This document shows, in pieces, positions 34,345 through 44,068 of a DNA stretch of 64,000 nt. Where the stretch lies: positions 1 through 64,000 of the forward strand of contig NZ_WRPA01000008.1 in NCBI RefSeq assembly GCF_009831655.1, written 5' to 3'. Source of the stretch: Shewanella insulae. GTDB taxonomy: Bacteria; Pseudomonadota; Gammaproteobacteria; Enterobacterales; Shewanellaceae. The notes beneath the pieces are model-generated. The model was not told the DNA's origin, made no database searches, and worked only from the letters and a program-made list of their open reading frames with translations. Numbering within the stretch: position 1 is the stretch's first letter; each line of letters begins with the position of its first letter. Position numbers and translations under genes: made by a program.

Positions 34345-36663
34345 ATGCATTCTATTCGCGCTAATTCTGGGTTGTTGGCTGGGATCGGCCTGGGCGCGTC
34401 TACTTTTATCGTTTGCCCTGCGGAGGCGAGTCAGAATCTTTCCAGCCTGATGGTGGAGATCCGCCAGCAGGAGGGGATCGCCACCTACTACAATCTGGCC
34501 ACCGGTATGGCGCTGAACGGCCAGGTGACCCTAGTGCGAGACGATCAGGGCTATACCCTGGGGGAATTTTCCCAAGGCGTGGCCAATGGTCGCTGGCAGG
34601 TCTATCTGCCCAACAATCAGAAGTTGGTGGACGGCGAGTATGTGGGCGGCTTGCAATCGGGGCGCTGGCAGCTGTTTAGCCCAAGTGGCGAACTAAGTGA
34701 GGAGCAGTTCTATCTCAACGGCGTGCCAAGCGGCGAATGGGCCGAATATGATGACTTGGGTAACCTGTATCAGAAAACGGTTTATGAGGCTGGGGCGAAG
34801 ACCCAGGTGCTGCGCTATTTCGCCAGCGGCAAGCTTAAGGCCAAAGAGACCTATGTGGATAATCTGCGCCACGGGATTTGGGAAACCTACCACGCCAACG
34901 GCGTGCTGGCTGAGCGCCAGCAGTATGCCAACAATCAGTTGTCGGGCCCTTATCTTGCGCAAAATAGCGAGGGGCAGGTGATAGAGACTGGCACACTAGA
35001 TGCCAACGGCAAGCGTCAGGGACGCTGGCAGACGTTCTATGATGATGGTACGCCCGAGCGCGATGAGCATTACGCCGCCGGTCGCCTCCACGGCGAGAGG
35101 CTGAGCTACTACCCCAATGGCCAGTTATCGTTGCAGGGGCAATACAGTGAAGGCCTACGTCAGGGCACTCTGGTGCATTTTAGCGATACGGGCGTTAAGC
35201 TCGAGGAGGAAAATTACCTCGACGGTGAACATGACGGCATACAGCGCTATTTTAATCGCGCCGGCATCTTGGTGAGTGAGCTTAATTATAAGGCGGGCCT
35301 GCAGGCTGGTGTGCAGAAGACCTATTTTGACGACGGTAACCCCAAGAAGGTGATTCGTTATCACGATGAGACTTTGGCCGACAATGGGCAGTATCCCTTG
35401 CATGGCCTTCAGGAGCGATTCGACCCGGCGGGTAACCTGGTAGCCACCGAGCATTACGATTTGGGGCTTAAAGATGGCACCTTCGAGCACTATCGCCGAG
35501 GCAAGTTGCAGCGTCAGGAGCAGTGGCGTCAGGGGGCGCGTCATGGGGAGTTCATCGCCTATTACGATAACGGCAAGCTACGTAGCCTGGATCAGTATCA
35601 GGACAATCGCCAGACAGGCAAGGCCGAGCGCTATTTCGACGATGGCACTGTCAAGGAGCGCGGGACCCGCATCAATGGGCAATGGGTGGGCAAGTATGAA
35701 TCTTTCTATGAGACGGGCAAGCCCAGAGAGCTTATTCACTATAGAGATGAGAAGATCGCAGGCCGTAGCCGCTATCCGCTCCATGGCAAGTTTTCTCGCT
35801 GGTATGCCAACGGCGATCTTAACGAGGAAGGCGAGTATAAAAATGGCGAGAAACAGGGAGCCTGGCGTCAATATCGTCGGGGCATAGTGAGCCGGGAGAT
35901 GAACTTCGAGGCGGGCAAGCTAAACGGGCCTTACCGCGAGTTTGATAATGGCCGGCGCCGGGTGACCGGCAGTTACCAGGCAGATCGTAAAGAGGGTAAG
36001 TGGACCGAGTATCGCTATCAGGAGAAGGACCCCAGCTTCGGGCCGATTCCCGAGGGTAACATCTATCGTGTTAGCCACTACCATGAGGACAAACTCGAGG
36101 GCGAGCGGGCATATTACAGCTTCAAGCAGGTGCGTTATCGCAGCGAGCAGTATCAGGCGGGAGAGCTCAGTGGCCACTTCAGCGAGTATTATCCGAGCAA
36201 TGGTCAACTCAAGCGCGAGGGCAAGATGCTCAAGGGCAGCCAGGAGGGCCTGTGGCAAAGCTGGTTTGAGGATGGTGTGCTATCGGAAAGCGCCGAATAT
36301 CTAGCCGGTAAGCTTAACGGTGAGTACGCCAAATATTACCCTAATGGCCAGTTAAAGGTGCTTGCCCACTACCAGAGAGACAAGCTTAACGGCGAGCAGT
36401 TGAGCTATTTTCAAACCGGCAAGCCTAAGGCCAAGGAGCTCTGGCTCGACGGTCAGCGCGAAGGCGAGGCCAGCTATTTTCATGCTAACGGCAAGCAGGC
36501 CGAGCAGGGGGCATTTCTGCGCTCATGCAAGGAAGGGTTGTGGCGCGCCTACTGGCCTAACGGCGAGCTGCGCAGTGAAGGAAGTTATATTGCAGATCGC
36601 GAGGCCGGTGATTGGGCCTTCTACGACCAATTTGGCAAGCTGATCAAGACGGAGCATCATTAG
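34345..36663 (+). CDS. Very long exported MORN_2 repeat protein (about 28 repeats)
   Basis: The 772-residue protein has a signal peptide (SGLLAGIGLGASTFIVCPAEA-SQ) and then an almost uninterrupted chain of about 28 MORN_2 units by eye (GRWQVY, GRWQLF, GEWAEY, GIWETY and so on to GDWAFYDQFGK). Two copies of a longer insert, YHDETLADNGQYPLHG and YRDEKIAGRSRYPLHG, sit five repeats apart, so a block of repeats was probably duplicated. AGGGA precedes ATG 34345; an ATG 18 codons earlier lacks a site. The protein is probably periplasmic or surface-exposed. The gap to the preceding gene is 98 bases. No function can be assigned. Confidence 0.8.
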   Translation: MHSIRANSGLLAGIGLGASTFIVCPAEASQNLSSLMVEIRQQEGIATYYNLATGMALNGQVTLVRDDQGYTLGEFSQGVANGRWQVYLPNNQKLVDGEYVGGLQSGRWQLFSPSGELSEEQFYLNGVPSGEWAEYDDLGNLYQKTVYEAGAKTQVLRYFASGKLKAKETYVDNLRHGIWETYHANGVLAERQQYANNQLSGPYLAQNSEGQVIETGTLDANGKRQGRWQTFYDDGTPERDEHYAAGRLHGERLSYYPNGQLSLQGQYSEGLRQGTLVHFSDTGVKLEEENYLDGEHDGIQRYFNRAGILVSELNYKAGLQAGVQKTYFDDGNPKKVIRYHDETLADNGQYPLHGLQERFDPAGNLVATEHYDLGLKDGTFEHYRRGKLQRQEQWRQGARHGEFIAYYDNGKLRSLDQYQDNRQTGKAERYFDDGTVKERGTRINGQWVGKYESFYETGKPRELIHYRDEKIAGRSRYPLHGKFSRWYANGDLNEEGEYKNGEKQGAWRQYRRGIVSREMNFEAGKLNGPYREFDNGRRRVTGSYQADRKEGKWTEYRYQEKDPSFGPIPEGNIYRVSHYHEDKLEGERAYYSFKQVRYRSEQYQAGELSGHFSEYYPSNGQLKREGKMLKGSQEGLWQSWFEDGVLSESAEYLAGKLNGEYAKYYPNGQLKVLAHYQRDKLNGEQLSYFQTGKPKAKELWLDGQREGEASYFHANGKQAEQGAFLRSCKEGLWRAYWPNGELRSEGSYIADREAGDWAFYDQFGKLIKTEHH

Positions 36664-36752
36664 ATGAGGAGGGGAGATACGTGCCATTTATCCGAAGGAA
36701 GATGGAACTAATCAATTCGAGCGAAGCAGGAAGAAATTGGAGCTGGGATAAG

Positions 36753-37796
36753 ATGAAGCCAGGCGTCAAGCTTATCTCTACGGCATTCTTGGCCTTCTTG
36801 CTGTTACCCGGCTGCCATAATGCGCCTCAGCTGCCGGTGGATGAACAGGAACTCACATCTATCGATTGCAGCAAGCAGCAGGTCTATGGCATCTGGGTCG
36901 AGACCGATTGTCTCACAGGCTATCGCGGTAAGCCCTTTAGCGGCATAGCGACTCGGGGCGAGCCTGCGCGTTATTTTAGCGCCAATCAGTACCTAGAGGG
37001 TAAACGTCATGGATTTAGCTTCTCGGCCGAGGGGAGTCGTATCCTGTCCCACAGTTGGTATCGCCAGGGGATAAGAGAGGGTGAACACCTAGATTATCAT
37101 GGGCAAAGCCAGCGGCCGAAACGTCAGGCCATCTATAAGAATGGTGAGGAACAGGCCGTCGCCCTGTTCGATGAGACTGGCATCATAGAAAGTTATCGCC
37201 GCCTGGAGGGCGGTAAGACTGTCGAGTCGATCACCTATGAGCAGGGACGCCCCTGGACGCATCTCTTCTTTCAGGATGGCGAGCAGCGTGAGCGCCTGCG
37301 TCACTATTTCCCTGACGGCAGCTTGGCCAGCGATGCCCTGTTTCGTAAACAGGATCTTAAGCGGCTCAGCGAGATCACCTTCTATGCCAGCGGTAAGGTA
37401 AAGACGCGTTATGCCTATGATAGGGAGAGCAACCTGGCGTCGCTGCAGACCTACTGGCCAAACGGTCGACGCCAGTCGCAGCAGCAATATGGTTTCGATC
37501 CGCTTATCGTGCGCCACGGTGAGCAGCGCAGTTTCTGTCAGGCTAACGGCGCGCTGGAAGAGCTCGGCCATTATGAGATGGGCGTCGAGCAGGGACGATT
37601 CGAGTCGTATCACTGCAATGGCCAGCTGATGACAGCCAAGGAGTTTCGACAGGGTGTCATGGTGGATACAGAGGTGAAGACCTTCGATGAATCGGGCAAC
37701 TTGATAAAGCGTGAACGTTTCGACGGCCAGGGGAAATTACTCGAGGCGTTTTACTTTAACGCTGCGGGCCAGCAGATCTATCACGAGCGCCTTTGA
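36753..37796 (+). CDS. MORN_2-repeat lipoprotein
   Basis: The 347-residue protein has a lipoprotein signal peptide (LISTAFLAFLLLPGC, lipid on Cys near residue 20) and then degenerate MORN_2 units (HGFSFSAEGSRIL, GEHLDYHGQ, RLRHYFPDGSLASDALF, GRFESYHCNGQLMTAKEF). Four further Cys lie in the early and late parts. ATG 36753 follows GGGAT and gives the clear lipobox. It lies 89 bases after the 772-residue repeat gene and is the fourth exported protein of the cluster. It may anchor the soluble repeat proteins to a membrane; this is inference. Confidence 0.8.
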   Translation: MKPGVKLISTAFLAFLLLPGCHNAPQLPVDEQELTSIDCSKQQVYGIWVETDCLTGYRGKPFSGIATRGEPARYFSANQYLEGKRHGFSFSAEGSRILSHSWYRQGIREGEHLDYHGQSQRPKRQAIYKNGEEQAVALFDETGIIESYRRLEGGKTVESITYEQGRPWTHLFFQDGEQRERLRHYFPDGSLASDALFRKQDLKRLSEITFYASGKVKTRYAYDRESNLASLQTYWPNGRRQSQQQYGFDPLIVRHGEQRSFCQANGALEELGHYEMGVEQGRFESYHCNGQLMTAKEFRQGVMVDTEVKTFDESGNLIKRERFDGQGKLLEAFYFNAAGQQIYHERL

Positions 37797-37809
37797 TCCA
37801 GGTCCAACA

Positions 37810-37843
37810 TTGATCTGGGCCCTACTTTGATCTAAGCCCTACT
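37810..37843 (+). repeat. 17-bp tandem duplication
   Basis: TTGATCTGGGCCCTACT is followed directly by TTGATCTAAGCCCTACT (two differences), just downstream of the MORN cluster. Confidence 0.7.
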
Positions 37844-37913
37844 TTGTTATCTCAGGGAAAGGTAATATAGCCGTCTCATTTTTCGTCAGATTCTATGCGA
37901 GACTTTAATTCAC

Positions 37914-38237
37914 GTGACGCGTAAGCCAGATAGCACCACTGCCATGTTGCAGCTTATAGATCAGGTCAGGCAGGCGATGCCGCTTAATGAGCCCGAAACC
38001 TTTGTCTGTGGCCCAAAGGGATCCTGCATAGGTTGCCCTAAGAAGTTACTCGAGCTGGTCGACACCGAGATAGGCTATTGGGAAAGCGCCATCGAGCAGG
38101 GAGAAACACCACTATTAGGAGAGGTGAGCCGCTTCGCCAAGCTGTGCCGCAACGTACATCGCGGCCTAGCCCGCAGCGGTATCCTGGAGAGGTATCAGAC
38201 AAAGCAGGCTGGCGAGTCTGATACAGACTCCGCCTGA
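37914..38237 (+). CDS. Small conserved-looking Cys-motif protein, unknown
   Basis: The 107-residue cytoplasmic protein has a cluster CGPKGSCIGCPKK (C-x5-C-x2-C) near residues 32-44 and one further Cys (AKLCRNVHRG) near residue 78. Together these could hold zinc or an iron-sulfur cluster. The start is GTG 37914; no clear ribosome-binding site is visible, and an internal ATG 10 codons in is an alternative. The reading frame is well formed with housekeeping-like codons. No family name is assigned. Confidence 0.6.
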   Translation: MTRKPDSTTAMLQLIDQVRQAMPLNEPETFVCGPKGSCIGCPKKLLELVDTEIGYWESAIEQGETPLLGEVSRFAKLCRNVHRGLARSGILERYQTKQAGESDTDSA

Positions 38238-38472
38238 CTCTTGCCTCGGCGATAATATCGTTACGCTTGCCTTGCCATGGTTGCTGCGGTTAAGTGCCAG
38301 TTTTCTTTCATGCCATTTTTCTTGGCGCTATAGCCAAAGGTTCTATCCAATTGACCTCACGGGGGTTTAAATTGAACTCAATCGCCCCGAGATAGATAGG
38401 GAAGCTATCAGGCTCCCACAGGCAAGGCCAGAATGAGTGAGGGGCACAAACGAATAAGATAAAGGAAGCAGT

Positions 38473-39327
38473 ATGTCTGAAACCTATATTCCCCCAAGAG
38501 TGTGGACCATGGACAGCGAAAATGGCGGTACCTGGGCCAGTATCAATCGTCCCTATGCGGGCGCCCGACATGAGGCACAACTGCCCCAGGGTGAGCATGA
38601 CCTGCAGCTCTATTCCCTGGCGACACCCAATGGTCAGAAGGTCACCATCATGCTCGAGGAGTTACTCGCCCTCGGCGCGGACGCCGAGTATGACGCACAT
38701 CTTATCCAGATAGGTGAGGGCGAGCAGTTCTCCAGCGGTTTCGTGGCGGTCAACCCTAACTCTAAGATCCCCGCCTTGCTGGATAAGTCGGGCGAGGTTA
38801 ACGTATTCGAGTCGGGCGCTATCTTGCTCTACCTGGCGGAGAAGTTTGGCCACTTCCTGCCAGAGAAAGGCCCTGAGCGTACTCAGGTGCTTAACTGGCT
38901 CTTCTGGTTGCAGGGCTCGGCGCCTTATCTCGGTGGCGGCTTCGGCCATTTCTATGCCTATGCACCGGAAAAGTTTGAGTATCCCATCAATCGCTTCTCC
39001 ATGGAGGTAAAGCGTCAGCTGGACCTGCTGGACAAGCAGCTGGCCGAGCATACTTATATCGCCGGGGACAACTACTCCATCGCCGACATGGCGATCTGGC
39101 CTTGGTATGGCAATCTGGTACTGGGTCATGCCTATGACGCCGCTGAGTTCCTCGATGTCGACAGCTATGTGCATCTCAAGCGCTGGGCCGAGCAGATCGC
39201 TGCGCGGGACGCGGTGAAGCGCGGTCGCATAGTCAATCGCACCTGGGGCAAGCCATGGGAGCTGTTGGCCGAGCGCCACAGCGGCGCCGATATCGACGCC
39301 GTGCTGGCCATGACGCCTGAGAAGTAA
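38473..39327 (+). CDS. yghU: Glutathione S-transferase-like disulfide reductase YghU
   Basis: The 284-residue enzyme is of the YghU/Nu-class GST type. It has an N-terminal extension (YIPPRVWTMDSENGGTWASINRPYAGA), a thioredoxin-fold domain with LYSLATPNGQKVTIMLEELL and VNPNSKIPALLD and the ES pair of FESGAILLYLAEKFG, and then an all-helical domain. Family members use two glutathiones and have disulfide-bond reductase activity. AAAGGAAG precedes the ATG. It is followed by its own terminator. Confidence 0.95.
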   Translation: MSETYIPPRVWTMDSENGGTWASINRPYAGARHEAQLPQGEHDLQLYSLATPNGQKVTIMLEELLALGADAEYDAHLIQIGEGEQFSSGFVAVNPNSKIPALLDKSGEVNVFESGAILLYLAEKFGHFLPEKGPERTQVLNWLFWLQGSAPYLGGGFGHFYAYAPEKFEYPINRFSMEVKRQLDLLDKQLAEHTYIAGDNYSIADMAIWPWYGNLVLGHAYDAAEFLDVDSYVHLKRWAEQIAARDAVKRGRIVNRTWGKPWELLAERHSGADIDAVLAMTPEK

Positions 39328-39669
39328 CGCACACGCTTGATAATATGAGCTAGCAATACTGGAAAGGCCCACCGCTTAAGGTGGGTCTTTTTTTACCTTT
39401 TCTATCTGTTTATCTTTTGCCTTTTTATCTATTTTGCCTAGGAATAGACAGAGTACTAGCGCCTGTTGAGCTTGCGCGTTCATTTCTGCAGCTTTCTGCA
39501 TCGATTTTGTACAAGGAAGAGCGATTGCTGTGTATGTACTAGATCAACGAGCAATAACGCGGTAGAAAAGTGATACAGATACAGGCCTGCATTGCCTAAT
39601 GGGGTGACATTTCTTACTATAGCCAGCAATGGCTTCGCTCCTATCCTCCTCATTTTTAAACGAGAAAAG
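39328..39669. other. Intergenic region between yghU and sbcD
   Basis: After the yghU terminator (39364-39394) about 275 bases remain. They are moderately AT-rich and presumably hold the sbcDC promoter. I see no conserved operator, repeat or coding frame there. Confidence 0.5.
39364..39394 (+). terminator. Rho-independent terminator after yghU
   Basis: Stem AAGGCCCACC / GGTGGGTCTT (one G-T pair) with loop GCTTAA and a T-run. Confidence 0.9.
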
Positions 39670-40812
39670 ATGAAATTTATCCATACCTCAGACTGGCATA
39701 TCGGCCGTCAGCTGCATAATCAGAGCCTGCTCGACGACCAGCGCCATGTGCTCGATCAGATAGTCTCCCTGGCTAAGACCTATGAGGTCGACGCCCTGAT
39801 TGTCGCCGGTGATATCTATGATAGATCCGTGCCGCCGGCCAACGCGGTGGCCCTGCTCGATGAGGTGCTCAACGAATTTATCGCCCTTGGGATCGACGTC
39901 ATCATGATCGCCGGTAACCATGATGGCCATGAAAGGCTGGGGTTTGCCGCACGCCAGATGCAGGCCAGCGGTCTGCATATCATAGGCCCCTTGGCGCCCA
40001 AGGTGAGCCCCATTAGATTAAGCTCAGGCAGCGGTGATGCCATCTTCTATCCGCTGCCCTATGCCGAGCCTGCCACCGTCAGGCAGATACTCGATTGCGA
40101 GGCCAGCAGCCATGAGGCGGCGATGGTCGAGCTGCTTAAGCAGGTGCACGAGCACGACAGTCAGGGATTGCCTAAGGTGGTGATAGGTCACTGCTTCCTC
40201 GATGGCGGCAGCGAGTCGGATTCGGAGCGGCCACTGAGTATCGGCGGGGCGGACAAGATCTCGCCCAAACATTTCCAGCCCTTCGCGTACACGGCGCTCG
40301 GCCATCTTCATGGTCCCCAATACAAGGGGGCGGAGCAGGTGCGCTATTCGGGTTCCATCCTCAAATATTCCTTTAGTGAGCAGCATCAGCATAAGTCGGT
40401 GACCCTTGTGGAATTGAATTCGGGCAGCCCGGCGAGCATGACGCTACTGCCACTCAGCCCTCTGCGAGACGTGCGCATCATAGAGGGGGCGCTCGATGAC
40501 TTGCTAAAGCAGGGTGTGAAAGATCCCGGCCGAGAGGACTATCTGATGGTGCGCCTGCTCGACAAGCACGCCATCTTGGATGCCATGGGCAAGCTCAGGA
40601 GCGTCTACCCCAACGTACTGCATCTGGAGCGCACCGGCCTGATGGCCAATAACGAGCAGCTGGCCATCGCCTCGGATCACATCAAGAAGGGTGAGCTTGA
40701 GATGTTTAAAGATTTCTTCACACAGGTCTCTGGCGACCCGCTCAATGAGGCGCAGCTTGAGCTGCTCACCCAGACCCTGGATGAGCTACACAAAGGGGAG
40801 GCGGAGCGATGA
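39670..40812 (+). CDS. sbcD: Nuclease SbcCD subunit D
   Basis: The 380-residue Mre11-like nuclease has all metallophosphoesterase motifs: DWHIGRQ near residue 8, GDIYDR, GNHDGHERL, GHCFLDGG and GHLHGPQ. With SbcC it cleaves hairpins and protein-blocked DNA ends. ATG 39670 follows GAGAAAAG and begins MKFIHTSDWHIG as in other SbcD proteins. The last codons overlap the sbcC start by 4 bases, so the two are coupled. Confidence 0.96.
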   Translation: MKFIHTSDWHIGRQLHNQSLLDDQRHVLDQIVSLAKTYEVDALIVAGDIYDRSVPPANAVALLDEVLNEFIALGIDVIMIAGNHDGHERLGFAARQMQASGLHIIGPLAPKVSPIRLSSGSGDAIFYPLPYAEPATVRQILDCEASSHEAAMVELLKQVHEHDSQGLPKVVIGHCFLDGGSESDSERPLSIGGADKISPKHFQPFAYTALGHLHGPQYKGAEQVRYSGSILKYSFSEQHQHKSVTLVELNSGSPASMTLLPLSPLRDVRIIEGALDDLLKQGVKDPGREDYLMVRLLDKHAILDAMGKLRSVYPNVLHLERTGLMANNEQLAIASDHIKKGELEMFKDFFTQVSGDPLNEAQLELLTQTLDELHKGEAER

Positions 40813-43800
40813 GACCACTGCGACTGACCATGACCGCCTTCGGGCCCTTCGCCGATGAGCAGACCATAGATTTTGCCGCGCTTGGTAGCAACCCGCTGTT
40901 TCTGATCAACGGCCCCACTGGCGCGGGTAAGACGACGATTCTCGACGCCATCTGTTTCGCCCTCTATGGCAAGACCACGGGGGATGAGCGCGAAGGCACT
41001 CAGATGCGCTGCGACATGGCCGATGAGCAAAGGCTGACTCAGGTCAGTTTCGAGTTTGAACTGGGGGCGATCCGTTACCTGATTCGCCGTGTGCCCGAGC
41101 AGCCCAGAGCCAAGAAGAGTGGTGACGGGGTAACGCTGCAAAAGAGCGAGGCCCAGCTGTCTCGCTTCGACACGGATGGCTGCGAGACCCTGCTGGTGGC
41201 GGCCAAGGTGTCTGATGCCACCGCGCAGATAGAGCAGTTAACAGGCCTGGATGTGGATCAGTTCCGTCAGGTCATGGTGCTGCCCCAGGGCAAGTTTCGT
41301 GAGCTCTTGATGGCCGACTCCAAGGCCAGAGAGAAGATCTTCAGCCAGCTGTTTCAGACCCACATCTACCGCCGCATCGAGGAGAGGCTCAAACAGCAGG
41401 CAGCCGGTATTCGCCGCGACGTCGAGGCGATGCGTAATCGCCGCGGCGGTATCCTGGAAGGCGCTTCGCTTGAGAGCGACCAGTCGCTGGCGGACGAGCT
41501 AGAGAGTATCGCGCCCGAGTTGGCACTTGCCCAGACACAAAAGCAGCAGAGCGAGCAGAGCCTGCTGGCGGCTAATCAGCATCTGGACAAGGGATTGAAG
41601 TTACAGGGCGATTTTAATCGCTTGCAGCAATTACAGAGCGAGGGTGAAGCCTTGAAGGCCCGTCAGGTCGAGGCGAACCAGTGGCAGCAGAGATTGCAGG
41701 CGGCGGGCCGGGCAAATAATCTGAGTCCCCTGTACCGGGCGATGCAGTCACGCCTCGGCGAGCAACAAAGCGCCACCCGGCATCTAGAGATGTGCCAGCA
41801 GACCCAAGCAAGTGCCGAGCAGGCATTAGTGCAGAGCAGGCATGCATTTGATCGGCTGGGTGAGCTTGAGCAAGAGCAATTGAGCCAGCAGCAGCGCCTG
41901 GCTCAGCTAGAGGCCTTGACCCCTCAGCTTGAGCAGCTGAACTTGCTGAGTCAGAAGCTTACGGATGGTCAGGCCAAGATGCAGGCGGCCGAGGCCAGTG
42001 GTAAGCGCAGTGCCAAGCAGCTGGAACTGCTGAATCTGGACCGCCAGGAGATGGTGAGTCGTCGTGAGAGCCTAAAACGTGACGCCGAGCCGCAGCTGGC
42101 GTTGCAACAATCCCTGAGTGACGGCCGGGCACAGCTCAAGGTATTTGAGCGCTGGCAGCAGCAAGGGTTGGAGATAGCGGCCCTCGAGCAGAAATTAAAG
42201 GTGGCTAAGGCCGCTGGCAGTGAGCTGGCCGAAAAACACAAGCAGGCAATCGATGCCCATAAGCGTCTGGAGCTTAGCTGGCATCGCGGTCAGGCGGCGC
42301 GCCTGGCGGCCGAGTTATCGCCGGGCGAGCCTTGTCCTGTCTGCGGCAGTCTGGAACATCCAGAGCCCGCCATGGGCGAGTTTGACCTGCCGAGTGATGA
42401 GGCGCTGGCCCAGGCCAAGCAGTTAGAGAGCGAGGCGCTTAATCAGCTGCATCAGGCCAGAAGCGATTATAAGTTGCTCCAGCAATCTCTTTCGAGCCAG
42501 CAGCTAAGTGCGGCTCAGCTACAAGAGGAGCTTGGTGAGGCGGCAGGCTTGTCGCTCGAGGAGCATCAGGCGCGACTCGCCGAACTTAGCGACGGATTTG
42601 AGCGGGCCAAGGCAGCGCAGCAGTCACTTGCCCAGTTAGAGACTCAGCTTGAGCGCAGCGAGCGCCAGGGACGAGAGCTACAAACCGCGCTGGATGAGGC
42701 GCGCGCCCACTACGGCAAACTGGCCGAGCAGCTGGCCAGCGATAAGGGACAGTATCAGCAGATAAGCGCGGCCATTCCACAAGGCTTTAGCGATGCGGCC
42801 GCGGTGAGTGCCGCTATTGCCGATCTTACCAAGACGATCTCCGAGCTTAAGTCGCGCCAGCAAGCGGTGAGGGCGGCCCACGCCAAGGCGGAGCAGGACA
42901 ACGCGGCGGCCAAGGCCTCGCTGGAGGCGGCGAGCCGTCGTCTTGGTGAGGTGAATGCCCTTGTCGAGCAGGAGACCTTGAGTTTCCAACAGGCGCTATC
43001 GACTTCGGAATTTGAAAATCTTGCCGCCTTCGAACAGGCCTGCCTGACCGAGGCCGAGCAGGCCGAGCTAACAGGTAAGATAAAGGCGTTCGAGCAGGCG
43101 CTTATCACTCATCAGGCCAACTTGTCTCAGCTCAAAGAGGCGTTAGCTGGTTGTGATGCGCCGGATATTAGCGCGCTCGAGCAGCAAAAAATGGACGCCG
43201 AACAGATGATGCAGCAGGCACTGGCTCAGTGGCAGAAGGTGAGCGCCAGGGCGACTCAGCTCAGCCAGACCCAGGAGCAGCTCAAGGCGCTGGATCTCAA
43301 GGCTGGCGCCCTCGAGGAGCAGTACGGCGTGGTTGGCACCCTGGCCGATGTGGCTAACGGCAACACGGGCAACAAGATTAGCCTGCAGCGCTTCGTGCTG
43401 AGCGTGTTGCTGGACGATGTCTTGCTTGAAGCCAGCCACAGGTTGCAGTTGATGAGTAAGGGGCGCTATCGCCTGCTGCGCAAGGAGGAGCGGGCCAAGG
43501 GTAACAAGGCCTCTGGCCTGGAGCTGGAGGTGGAAGATGCCTACACCGCCAAGGTGCGCTCTGTGGCGACCCTGAGCGGCGGCGAAAGTTTTATGGCGGC
43601 ACTGTCTATGGCCCTGGGATTGTCGGATGTGGTGCAGGCCTATGCCGGCGGCATCAAGCTCGATACCCTGTTTATCGACGAGGGGTTCGGCAGCCTAGAT
43701 CAGGACTCTCTCGAGCTGGCCATCAGAACCTTGATGGATCTGCAATCTGCGGGTCGCATGGTGGGGGTGATCTCCCACGTGACCGAGATGAAGGAGCAGA

Positions 43801-43865
43801 TTGGTAGTCGTATCGATATCCTCAAGAGCGCCGAGGGCAGCGAGATTAAATTAGTTTTACCTTAG
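40809..43865 (+). CDS. sbcC: Nuclease SbcCD subunit C
   Basis: The 1018-residue Rad50-like ATPase has Walker A GPTGAGKTT at residues 35-43, a Q-loop region LPQGKFRELL, two long Gln/Ala/Glu-rich coiled coils, a zinc hook CPVC at 509-512, then signature LSGGESFMAAL near 922 and Walker B DTLFIDEGFGSLD. It works with SbcD on DNA ends and palindromes. Confidence 0.97.
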   Translation: MRPLRLTMTAFGPFADEQTIDFAALGSNPLFLINGPTGAGKTTILDAICFALYGKTTGDEREGTQMRCDMADEQRLTQVSFEFELGAIRYLIRRVPEQPRAKKSGDGVTLQKSEAQLSRFDTDGCETLLVAAKVSDATAQIEQLTGLDVDQFRQVMVLPQGKFRELLMADSKAREKIFSQLFQTHIYRRIEERLKQQAAGIRRDVEAMRNRRGGILEGASLESDQSLADELESIAPELALAQTQKQQSEQSLLAANQHLDKGLKLQGDFNRLQQLQSEGEALKARQVEANQWQQRLQAAGRANNLSPLYRAMQSRLGEQQSATRHLEMCQQTQASAEQALVQSRHAFDRLGELEQEQLSQQQRLAQLEALTPQLEQLNLLSQKLTDGQAKMQAAEASGKRSAKQLELLNLDRQEMVSRRESLKRDAEPQLALQQSLSDGRAQLKVFERWQQQGLEIAALEQKLKVAKAAGSELAEKHKQAIDAHKRLELSWHRGQAARLAAELSPGEPCPVCGSLEHPEPAMGEFDLPSDEALAQAKQLESEALNQLHQARSDYKLLQQSLSSQQLSAAQLQEELGEAAGLSLEEHQARLAELSDGFERAKAAQQSLAQLETQLERSERQGRELQTALDEARAHYGKLAEQLASDKGQYQQISAAIPQGFSDAAAVSAAIADLTKTISELKSRQQAVRAAHAKAEQDNAAAKASLEAASRRLGEVNALVEQETLSFQQALSTSEFENLAAFEQACLTEAEQAELTGKIKAFEQALITHQANLSQLKEALAGCDAPDISALEQQKMDAEQMMQQALAQWQKVSARATQLSQTQEQLKALDLKAGALEEQYGVVGTLADVANGNTGNKISLQRFVLSVLLDDVLLEASHRLQLMSKGRYRLLRKEERAKGNKASGLELEVEDAYTAKVRSVATLSGGESFMAALSMALGLSDVVQAYAGGIKLDTLFIDEGFGSLDQDSLELAIRTLMDLQSAGRMVGVISHVTEMKEQIGSRIDILKSAEGSEIKLVLP

Positions 43866-43879
43866 GCTAGATTTCAAGA

Positions 43880-43922
43880 GTGCTGATATCAGTGGGATTT
43901 TCAGCACCTTTTTAGATTTTTT
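43880..43922 (+). terminator. Probable terminator of sbcDC
   Basis: Stem GTGCTGA / TCAGCAC (7 bp, 14-base loop) followed by CTTTTTAGATTTTTT. Confidence 0.7.
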
Positions 43923-44068
43923 GTCTGTTTGGTGGCCGAAAACCTCTGTTTATTCCATTAAATTGTGTTGTCGATCGGTTTGTAAATGCCGTTATTTTTG
44001 ATATAACTTGGCATCAGCCCCATGTTTTATGGGGTTTTGGGGTCTAATGATAAGCATAATAATGAAAA

